Shown one piece after another: positions 1-5,021 of a stretch of 5,021 nt of DNA. Made by a program: the position numbers and the translations under genes. The number at the start of each line of letters is the position of its first letter. Position 1 is the first letter of the stretch. The notes below the pieces were generated by a model that saw only the letters and a list, made by a program, of their open reading frames with translations, did not search any database and was not told the DNA's origin. The DNA comes from Hyphomicrobiales bacterium (GTDB taxonomy: Bacteria > Pseudomonadota > Alphaproteobacteria > Rhizobiales > Aestuariivirgaceae): NCBI GenBank assembly GCA_027067085.1, contig JAMOMM010000550.1:1-5021 (forward strand), given 5' to 3'.

Positions 1-591
1 GAGTGGTGAATGAAAAATCAATAAGGGCTTTTTCAACGTGGCTATTTTTTGCTTTTGGGATTGCTCCTTAGCATCCTCAACAAAGCTTGATTTGATGGTA
101 AACTTGCGCCCTGCAAGGCTTACCTCAGCCTCACCCGACTTTGCAATCTCTTCTAAGCTAGAGCTAAAGCCCTGCAACACATGGTCAACGCCACATGGAG
201 CGCCTATGGTTGCCACAGCCCGCGTTGATGGGATTTGGTGGGCAGCTGCAATCACGGCCGCCCCACCCAATGAATGGCCGATCAGGAGTTGTGGGGCTTG
301 GTATTCTTTGCCTAAAAATTCTGCCGCAGCGACCAAGTCGGCGATATTTGAAGAAAACGTCGTATTGGCAAATTCGCCTTCACTATCGCCAAGGCCAGTA
401 AAGTCAAACCGCAAAACCGCAATGCCCTCTTGGGTTAAAGCCCGTGCAATGCGGCTGGCCGCAAAGATGTCTTTTGAACAGGTAAAACAATGGGCAAATA
501 GAGCGTAAGCCTTTGCTGGCATTGTTGGTTCATCGAGCCGTGCTGCAAGCAGATCACCGTTACTACTTACAAACTCAATTTTTTTGGCCAT
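1..591 (-). CDS. Alpha/beta hydrolase, N-terminal part of a probable hydrolase-OsmC fusion (partial)
   Basis: Reading leftward from the ATG at 591-589 gives 197 codons without a stop, reaching base 1 in frame, so the C-terminal part lies outside the window. The visible part is an alpha/beta hydrolase fold. It has AHCFTCSKD at residues 33-41, RFDFTGLGDSEG at 61-72, and the nucleophile elbow GHSLGG at 105-110 with Ser107 as predicted nucleophile. The catalytic Asp and His would lie beyond the edge. This pattern is typical of cytosolic proteins of about 400 residues that join such a hydrolase to a C-terminal OsmC domain, a thiol-dependent peroxidase fold. The OsmC half is inferred from family resemblance only, and the natural substrate of the hydrolase half is unknown to me. 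The start is firm: an in-frame TGA lies five codons upstream (606-604), there is no other start codon between, and AAAGAG sits 7 nt before the ATG. The first 17 nt overlap the end of ccmH. No signal peptide is visible. Confidence 0.85.
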   Translation of the reverse strand, partial: MAKKIEFVSSNGDLLAARLDEPTMPAKAYALFAHCFTCSKDIFAASRIARALTQEGIAVLRFDFTGLGDSEGEFANTTFSSNIADLVAAAEFLGKEYQAPQLLIGHSLGGAAVIAAAHQIPSTRAVATIGAPCGVDHVLQGFSSSLEEIAKSGEAEVSLAGRKFTIKSSFVEDAKEQSQKQKIATLKKPLLIFHSPL

Positions 592-1039
592 CCAACAACT
601 CTTTCAATTGTGATTGTTCAATCTCTGACAATTGGTTTTCTGCTTTGGTTTTTGGTTTTCGTTTTTTCTGGCGAAACAGAAAAATAATGCCAAGGCCCAA
701 TAGAACGAAAGGCCCAAACCATAAAAACACCGTGTGAAGGGCAAACACTGGTCTAAGTAAAACAAATTCACCAAATCTGTTGACCAGATAAGACTTTGCC
801 TGCTCATCACTATCGCCAGCCACAAGACGTTCGCGCAGTAAAATCCGCAAGTCCTTTGCTAATGGTGCATCAGAATCATCAATCGACTGATTTTGGCAAA
901 CAAGGCAGCGCAACTCTGTCGATAAATCCCTTGCACGTTTTTCCAATACAGGGTCTTTCAAAACCTCTTCTGGTTGCACCGCCAGACTAGGGGCCGTAAA
1001 AGACAATACTAAAAACGCCACTGCAACTAAAAATCGCAT
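575..1039 (-). CDS. ccmH: Cytochrome c-type biogenesis protein CcmH (heme lyase thiol-redox subunit)
   Basis: CcmH (CycL in rhizobia) is a membrane-anchored periplasmic thioredox protein. With CcmF and CcmI it presents or reduces the apocytochrome CXXCH cysteines for heme ligation. The 154-residue product has a signal sequence at about 1-20 (cleavage likely after SLA), then the family motif LRCLVCQNQS at 43-52 with redox cysteines Cys45 and Cys48, followed by SDAPLAKDLR at 56-65. A single membrane helix lies at about 102-122, followed by a basic, then mixed-charge tail of about 30 residues predicted in the cytoplasm. The length suits the short alphaproteobacterial CcmH, which lacks the fused TPR part found in E. 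coli. The reading frame is open 27 codons further upstream, but that extension lies inside ccmF and has no secretion-signal character. The ATG at 1039 has GAGGAG 6 nt before it and begins directly with the signal peptide. The gene starts 13 nt after the ccmF stop and its 3' end overlaps the downstream hydrolase. Confidence 0.96.
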   Translation of the reverse strand: MRFLVAVAFLVLSFTAPSLAVQPEEVLKDPVLEKRARDLSTELRCLVCQNQSIDDSDAPLAKDLRILLRERLVAGDSDEQAKSYLVNRFGEFVLLRPVFALHTVFLWFGPFVLLGLGIIFLFRQKKRKPKTKAENQLSEIEQSQLKELLDGQKN

Positions 1040-1045
1040 GGTTTT

Positions 1046-1051
1046 CTCCTC
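1046..1051 (-). promoter_or_regulatory. Ribosome binding site of ccmH
   Basis: The minus strand reads GAGGAG, six bases before the ATG at 1039-1037. It lies in the short gap after the ccmF stop codon, so it settles the ccmH start in favour of the signal-peptide methionine over the longer reading frame. Confidence 0.8.
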
Positions 1052-1052
1052 T

Positions 1053-3032
1053 TTACTCTGCAGCTTGCAAAGTTGGTTTTTTTGCCTTTTTAGGGGCACC
1101 AACGCGATAGCGCCGATCAAGCAACGAAATCATACCGCCGATGAACATAATCAAAGAGCCAAACCAGATCAGCGGGGCAAAGGGGTTAAAGTACAAGCGC
1201 ACAGTACGCCCGCCTGTTTTAACCGCATCACCCATGACCACATAGAGGTCACCAGACCAGAAAGGGTGGATACCCACTTCGGTCGTTGGTGTTCCACTTG
1301 GTTGGAAAATCCGCTTTTCTGAATAGAGGCTCGTTACAAACTTGCCATCCACAGTTACATCAAACCGTCCTGTTTCAGCAGAATAGTTAGGACCCTGCCC
1401 CGCTATTTCAGACACAAAGGTAACTTGCGTGCCAGCAAAATTAATACTCTCACTCGGTTTCATCACAAGGATACGTTCTTGTTTCCAAGCGGTAATGGCA
1501 ACAATACCAATTACCGTAACCCCCATGCCTAAATGAGCTAAAGTCATACCAATAGAAGCACCTGGCAACCCTTTTAGGCGCGCCCAAAAAGTCATAAACG
1601 GAGAGCGCAGAAACTTAGTGCGTTCAGCCATTTCGCTCAATGAGCCAGCAATCAACCACACGGCAATACCCATACCAATAGGCGCTGCCCATGGTCCGTC
1701 TGCTTTAAGGACAAACACCGTTACTATTGTTGCAACAACCGCTAGGCCAGCTATCCATAATCGTTTGATTGCCGCCAGTCCATTTGCCCGTTTCCAAGAC
1801 AAGAATGGTCCCACTGGGAGCAACAGCAGCAAAGGCACAATCAATATACCAAACACCATATTAAAGAACGGAGCACCAACGGAAATTTTGCCGCCAGTGA
1901 ACGATTCATAAACCAGTGGGAAAAGCGTGCCTGTTAAAACAGCAAATGCAGCAACGGCTAGAAACAAGTTGTTTAAAACCAACGAGCCTTCGCGACTGAG
2001 CGGTGCAAAAATACCGCCAGCCTTCAAGCTTGTGGCGCGCCATGCATAAAGCGACAACGAGCCGCCAACAAAGAACACCAAAATAGCAAGAATAAACACG
2101 CCACGTTCTGGATCATTTGCAAAAGCATGGACCGATGTTAGTACGCCTGAGCGCACAAGGAACGTGCCAAGAAGCGACAGTGAGAAGGCTAAGATTGCCA
2201 ACAATATCGTCCACACTTTTAGGGCGTTGCGCTTTTCAACCACAATCGCCGAGTGAAGCAATGCTGTTGCCACAAGCCAAGGCATAAACGATGCGTTTTC
2301 TACAGGATCCCAGAACCACCAGCCGCCCCAGCCTAACTCGTAATAGGCCCACCAAGAGCCAAGTGAGATGCCGACGGTTAAAAACATCCAAGCAGCAAGC
2401 GTCCAGGGGCGAACCCAACGGGCCCAAGCTGCATCAACCTTGCCTTCAATCAATGCGGCAACCGCAAATGAGAAAGCAACAGAAAGACCAACATAACCAG
2501 CATATAAAAGCGGTGGGTGAATAGCCAATGCAGGATCTTGTAGCATTGGGTTCATACCCGTGCCCTCAATCGGGGCAGGGTTTAATCGTTCAAACGGATT
2601 TGAAGTGAATAAAATAAAGCCAAGAAACGCCGACGCGACAGAGCCTTGAACGGCTAATACGCGTGCCTTTAAGGTCGGCGGTAAATTACCCGAAAACACA
2701 GCAACGGCAGCACCAAACATTGTTAGAATCAGCACCCATAACAATAAGGAGCCTTCATGATTGGCCCAAACGCCCGAAATTTTATAAATAAGAGGTTTGG
2801 CTGAATGCGAATTTGCATAGACGTTTTTGATGGTGAAATCTGAAACTAAATAGCCATGCATAAGCGCGCCAAAGGCAATACTGACTAAAAGAAATTGAGT
2901 AATCGCCGCAGTCTGAGCTGTTGCCATCAACCGAGCATCGTTTTTTGCAGCGCCGTACATAGGCACGATGGTTTGAAAAATCGCTAATACCAACGCAAGA
3001 ATAAGTACAAAATGTCCAGTTTCAGTAATCAC
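1053..3032 (-). CDS. ccmF: Cytochrome c heme lyase core subunit CcmF
   Basis: CcmF (CycK) is the polytopic inner-membrane core of the System I heme lyase. It takes heme from holo-CcmE and ligates it to apocytochrome c. The 659-residue product matches the family length of about 650-660 and is hydrophobic almost throughout, with more than a dozen likely membrane helices. The tryptophan-rich WWD heme-handling segment spans about 234-252 (GWGGWWFWDPVENASFMPW). Four histidines, His172, His260, His302 and His500, fall where the heme-binding periplasmic and transmembrane histidines of E. coli CcmF occur (173, 261, 303 and 491), so the catalytic apparatus looks intact. A large soluble loop at about 517-617 precedes the last helix, followed by a basic C-terminal tail. 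The start is GTG at 3032-3030, sharing the 4-base GTGA with the ccmE stop, with GAGGA 9 nt upstream (3046-3042). This arrangement implies translational coupling to ccmE. ccmH follows after 13 nt. Confidence 0.98.
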   Translation of the reverse strand: MITETGHFVLILALVLAIFQTIVPMYGAAKNDARLMATAQTAAITQFLLVSIAFGALMHGYLVSDFTIKNVYANSHSAKPLIYKISGVWANHEGSLLLWVLILTMFGAAVAVFSGNLPPTLKARVLAVQGSVASAFLGFILFTSNPFERLNPAPIEGTGMNPMLQDPALAIHPPLLYAGYVGLSVAFSFAVAALIEGKVDAAWARWVRPWTLAAWMFLTVGISLGSWWAYYELGWGGWWFWDPVENASFMPWLVATALLHSAIVVEKRNALKVWTILLAILAFSLSLLGTFLVRSGVLTSVHAFANDPERGVFILAILVFFVGGSLSLYAWRATSLKAGGIFAPLSREGSLVLNNLFLAVAAFAVLTGTLFPLVYESFTGGKISVGAPFFNMVFGILIVPLLLLLPVGPFLSWKRANGLAAIKRLWIAGLAVVATIVTVFVLKADGPWAAPIGMGIAVWLIAGSLSEMAERTKFLRSPFMTFWARLKGLPGASIGMTLAHLGMGVTVIGIVAITAWKQERILVMKPSESINFAGTQVTFVSEIAGQGPNYSAETGRFDVTVDGKFVTSLYSEKRIFQPSGTPTTEVGIHPFWSGDLYVVMGDAVKTGGRTVRLYFNPFAPLIWFGSLIMFIGGMISLLDRRYRVGAPKKAKKPTLQAAE

Positions 3033-3484
3033 GGCTTTTTATCCTCATCATGTTTCCAATAGCCTTGTTTTTTCAAACTATCAGCAACTTCTTTTGGCAT
3101 GTAATTTTCATCGTGCTTTGCTAGCACAGTATCGGCGACAAATACGCCCCCAGCATTGAGCTTGCCCTCAGTGACCACACCTTGACCTTCGCCGAACAAA
3201 TCTGGCAATGTTCCAGTATAACTCACTTTTACCGTTTTTGCGTTGTCGGTCACGATAAATTTAACAGTAACGCCATTGCCGCGCTCAACGCTGCCTTTTT
3301 CAACCAATCCGCCTAAACGAAACCTTGTTTGAGGGCTGATGCTTTTTTCTGACACTTCGGTTGGCGTATAGAAAAATACGATGGTATCTTTGAGTTGAGT
3401 AAGAATAACTCCCGAAGCAACGCCTAAAATGGCCAGGCCGCCAAGGATCATTATCGTGCGTTGTTTTTTTCGTGTCATAGCCAT
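3029..3484 (-). CDS. ccmE: Periplasmic heme chaperone CcmE
   Basis: CcmE (CycJ) receives heme from CcmC with CcmABD, holds it covalently through a histidine, and passes it to CcmF. The product has 151 residues, the usual family size. A basic start (residues 1-9) and one membrane anchor (about 10-30, an uncleaved signal anchor) precede an OB-fold beta-barrel domain (about 34-125). The motif LAKHDENYMP at 121-130 contains the heme-attaching His124 and the heme-coordinating Tyr128. A flexible charged tail ends the protein. Two ATGs lie close together: the first (3484-3482) was chosen because an AGAGAG stretch ends 8 nt before it, and the second, two codons later, would be less well spaced. The gene begins 28 nt after the ccmI stop and shares GTGA with ccmF. 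Confidence 0.97.
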   Translation of the reverse strand: MAMTRKKQRTIMILGGLAILGVASGVILTQLKDTIVFFYTPTEVSEKSISPQTRFRLGGLVEKGSVERGNGVTVKFIVTDNAKTVKVSYTGTLPDLFGEGQGVVTEGKLNAGGVFVADTVLAKHDENYMPKEVADSLKKQGYWKHDEDKKP

Positions 3485-3512
3485 TGTTCAAACTCTCTCT
3501 ATTTTTGGCTTT

Positions 3513-4637
3513 TTACTTTGCTTTATCCAATTGATCTTTCATTGAAGCCAGTTTTGCTAATGCTTCCTGATCATTTTCAAAGTTAGGTTTAGCCGCGTTT
3601 AATGATTTAAGTGCACCAGCCTTGTCGCCAAGAACCAAACGAGCTCGTATCAAGCGCAGCCAGCCATCTAAATCTTTACCGTTCTCTTTTAATTTATCCG
3701 CCAACCGATCAACCATAGAGCCAATCATTTCCTGACGTTCTTTTGCTGTCATGTTAGCCGCAGCTTCGCGTTGATCCTTGTTAAGCGCGGGCATTTTACC
3801 TTTTTGATTTTTAATTGCCACAATTTGGCGTTGTGCAAACATTTGCAATTGCAAATCTTTTGGATTGTTTTCCATCAACCCACGCCACACCTTTAAAGAC
3901 GCATCATATTGACCATCTTGCTGAAGTGCAGCAGCCCAATAGAACCCTGCTTTCGTAAATTTTGGATCCATTTTCATGGCTGTAGTCAGTGCAACTTTCA
4001 CCCGATCTGTCAATTCACCATTATTTCCGAGCAACAAGCTTTCGGCATAATCAGTTAAAAGTGCCGGCGTTGGTTTATCCAGCTGCATAATTTTTGCATA
4101 AGCATTGGCCGCTTCATTGTGGCGATTCATACGCTTCAAAGCTGGGGCTAAAACCTTCCAACCGCGCACATCGCCTGGATTTTTCTGTAGAAACTTTTGC
4201 ACTTTTAGAACCAATGCGGGCATATCTTGTTTAGCTGCGGCCTCATCAATTCGTTGTTGTTGTGGTACATCGGGCAAATTTGGTTTGCCAATCTCGCGAT
4301 AAACATACCCAGACAACCCAACCACGGCAAAAACCGTCATTATGGCAATAATGTTACCTGTTTTATTGGAAATTTGACTTTCGTTTACCGCCAGCTCTGC
4401 TTTTGCAGTGGCCGCCAGTAATCGCCGAGAAATTTCGTTTCGAGCTGAGACTTTTTCGGTTTCATCTATTAAGCCACGCTCGCCATCACGCTCAAGTTCA
4501 CTCAGCTGATCGCGGTAGACCTCAGCGTCAAAACCTGTCGTGTCTTCATTGCCCGATTTGCTGTTCCACCAAAACGGTTTCAAAAGCAATAATAGGGTTA
4601 CAATTGTAAGGGCGCCAAAAACTATCCACAAAGTCAT
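3513..4637 (-). CDS. ccmI: Cytochrome c-type biogenesis protein CcmI (apocytochrome c chaperone)
   Basis: CcmI (CycH) holds the C-terminal helix of apocytochrome c and delivers it to the CcmF-CcmH heme lyase. The 374-residue product has a membrane helix at about 3-23 and a cytoplasmic loop with the conserved VYRDQLSELERDGERGLI block (about 40-57). A second helix follows at about 95-113, then a periplasmic domain of helical TPR-like units, for example around 144-190, 225-260 and 320-350, ending in a lysine-rich tail. The reading frame can be opened from a TTG at 4646 (three codons earlier). I prefer the ATG at 4637-4635 because family members usually start with a short M-x-L-W sequence, as here (MTLW), and because TTG has no clear ribosome site. 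The Shine-Dalgarno match at the ATG is itself weak (CGAG about 10 nt upstream). It is the first gene of the minus-strand operon and is followed by ccmE after 28 nt. Confidence 0.95.
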   Translation of the reverse strand: MTLWIVFGALTIVTLLLLLKPFWWNSKSGNEDTTGFDAEVYRDQLSELERDGERGLIDETEKVSARNEISRRLLAATAKAELAVNESQISNKTGNIIAIMTVFAVVGLSGYVYREIGKPNLPDVPQQQRIDEAAAKQDMPALVLKVQKFLQKNPGDVRGWKVLAPALKRMNRHNEAANAYAKIMQLDKPTPALLTDYAESLLLGNNGELTDRVKVALTTAMKMDPKFTKAGFYWAAALQQDGQYDASLKVWRGLMENNPKDLQLQMFAQRQIVAIKNQKGKMPALNKDQREAAANMTAKERQEMIGSMVDRLADKLKENGKDLDGWLRLIRARLVLGDKAGALKSLNAAKPNFENDQEALAKLASMKDQLDKAK

Positions 4638-4659
4638 AATAATCAAACTCGAAAGAGGA

Positions 4660-4688
4660 ATTATAAAGTTTCACCTTAGCGTAAAAAA
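4660..4688 (-). promoter_or_regulatory. Candidate promoter for the ccmIEFH operon
   Basis: On the minus strand a perfect TATAAT (4665-4660) lies 17 bases downstream of a T-run (4688-4683) that could act as a poor -35 element, with only two matches to TTGACA. Initiation would fall near 4653, giving a leader of about 15 nt before the ccmI ATG. The -10 box and position are good and the -35 is weak, so the call is tentative. A start there would leave too short a leader for the alternative TTG start. Confidence 0.4.
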
Positions 4689-4780
4689 CATACATGACCG
4701 CCTAGCACTGGTGTCGCAGTTTTTACACGTGATGTCGTTATCAGGTAGCGCAATTTTGCTCGCGATGCTAGGTTTCAAAC

Positions 4781-4792
4781 ACGAGATCTCGT
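4781..4792. repeat. 12 bp perfect palindrome, possible operator for soxB
   Basis: ACGAGATCTCGT is identical to its own reverse complement over all 12 bases; the flanking bases do not extend the symmetry. It ends 31 bp before the soxB ATG, a position suited to a dimeric repressor or activator of the sarcosine genes. No matching second copy is seen in the window and I cannot assign a regulator family, so the operator role is inference. Confidence 0.35.
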
Positions 4793-4823
4793 CATTATTT
4801 GATTACAAAAAGTTCAGGTCCAA

Positions 4824-5021
4824 ATGAAATACTCTATTTTTTCTTTGGCGCGACAAGCGTTAAATTACCATAAGGGCTGGGAGAAAGCCTGGCGATCCCC
4901 AGATCCCAAAGCAGAATATGATGCGATTATCATTGGGGCTGGCGGTCACGGACTAGCTACGGCCTATTATATGGCCAAAGAGCATGGCATGACCAATATT
5001 GCCATTATCGAAAAAGGTTGG
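4824..5021 (+). CDS. soxB: Sarcosine oxidase subunit beta, N-terminal part (partial)
   Basis: Sixty-six codons run in frame from the ATG at 4824 to the window edge; the full protein is usually about 415 residues. The beta subunit is the flavin-bearing catalytic subunit of heterotetrameric sarcosine oxidase, a cytosolic enzyme that oxidatively demethylates sarcosine to glycine and passes the one-carbon unit to tetrahydrofolate. The N-terminus (MKYSIF, then HKGWEKAW at 16-23) is characteristic of SoxB and distinguishes it from generic DAO-family oxidases. A beta strand leads into the dinucleotide-binding motif GAGGHG at 38-43 (GXGXXG), followed by LATAYYMAKEHG, and Glu63 in IIEKGW is placed to bind the FAD ribose. 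The covalent FMN histidine site lies beyond the edge. An in-frame TGA at 4800-4802 limits the start, and AGG (4816-4818) is 5 nt before the ATG. It is transcribed divergently from ccmI; soxDAG would be expected downstream, outside the view. Confidence 0.93.
   Translation, partial: MKYSIFSLARQALNYHKGWEKAWRSPDPKAEYDAIIIGAGGHGLATAYYMAKEHGMTNIAIIEKGW

Larger units (their letters stand above)
4638..4823. promoter_or_regulatory. Divergent intergenic region between ccmI and soxB
   Basis: These 186 bases hold the start regions of two divergent transcription units and no convincing gene. They contain a TATAAT box facing ccmI, a 12 bp perfect palindrome near soxB, an interrupted dyad GCAA-TT-TTGC at 4750-4759, and two TGTCG copies 21 bp apart (4712-4716 and 4733-4737). 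The dyad and the short direct repeat are weak and could be chance. I could not pick a convincing -35/-10 pair for soxB by eye. Confidence 0.6.

Noticed and set aside
38..508. Plus-strand 156-codon reading frame
   Set aside because: It is wholly antisense to the hydrolase gene, whose sequence carries clear family motifs; this is a shadow frame.
1040..1120. 27-residue N-terminal extension of CcmH
   Set aside because: It lies within ccmF coding sequence and the gap, is basic and not signal-like, and a strong GAGGAG precedes the internal ATG that starts a proper signal peptide.
2236..2427. Minus-strand 63-codon frame within ccmF
   Set aside because: It lies out of frame across the WWD region of ccmF, which is strongly conserved at the protein level; no independent coding evidence.
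3485..3512. Possible promoter or terminator between ccmI and ccmE
   Set aside because: The 28 bp gap holds the ccmE ribosome site and no hairpin with a T-run or recognisable promoter boxes.
4638..4646. TTG start for ccmI three codons upstream
   Set aside because: No ribosome site precedes it and the MTLW start fits the family; the alternative is kept only as a low-probability option.
4540..4827. Plus-strand 95-codon reading frame whose stop overlaps the soxB ATG as ATGA
   Set aside because: About a third of it is antisense to ccmI, the remainder crosses the promoter region, its composition resembles no known family, and no ribosome site supports it. The ATGA overlap is probably coincidental.
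1..5021. Mobile element, CRISPR, tRNA or defence-type system
   Set aside because: Nearly all of the window is accounted for by conserved housekeeping and metabolic genes; no direct-repeat array, transposase, or tRNA-like fold was seen.

Overview
The window looks like the chromosome of an alphaproteobacterium of moderate GC content. The evidence is a ccmI-ccmE-ccmF-ccmH cluster (cycHJKL in rhizobial naming) in the classical alphaproteobacterial order, next to a heterotetrameric-type sarcosine oxidase beta subunit, which is common in Rhizobiales and Rhodobacterales. The protein sequences feel closest to marine Rhizobiales-like lineages, but that placement is an impression and not a computed result.

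Layout: bases 1-4637 form one tightly packed minus-strand transcription unit, read from right to left. It starts with ccmI (4637-3513), then ccmE (3484-3029), ccmF (3032-1053) and ccmH (1039-575). It continues into an alpha/beta hydrolase (591 to beyond base 1) that resembles the N-terminal half of the hydrolase-OsmC fusion family. Junctions are a 28 bp gap, a 4 bp GTGA overlap, a 13 bp gap and a 17 bp overlap, so no internal promoter or terminator is evident. A 186 bp divergent intergenic region (4638-4823) separates ccmI from the plus-strand gene soxB, which begins at 4824 and runs off the right edge.

Function: the four ccm genes encode the late half of System I cytochrome c maturation. CcmE carries heme covalently in the periplasm. 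CcmF, CcmH and CcmI form the heme lyase assembly that takes heme from holo-CcmE and attaches it to reduced CXXCH apocytochromes. The earlier-acting genes (ccmABCD and ccmG) are not here. The downstream hydrolase is unrelated by known pathway but is probably translationally coupled to ccmH. SoxB belongs to methylated-glycine (sarcosine) catabolism feeding one-carbon metabolism.

All key residues I could check in the ccm proteins are present. Nothing resembling a mobile element, CRISPR array, RNA gene or defence system is visible. The items most worth a second look are the ccmH-hydrolase overlap and a 12 bp perfect palindrome just upstream of soxB.
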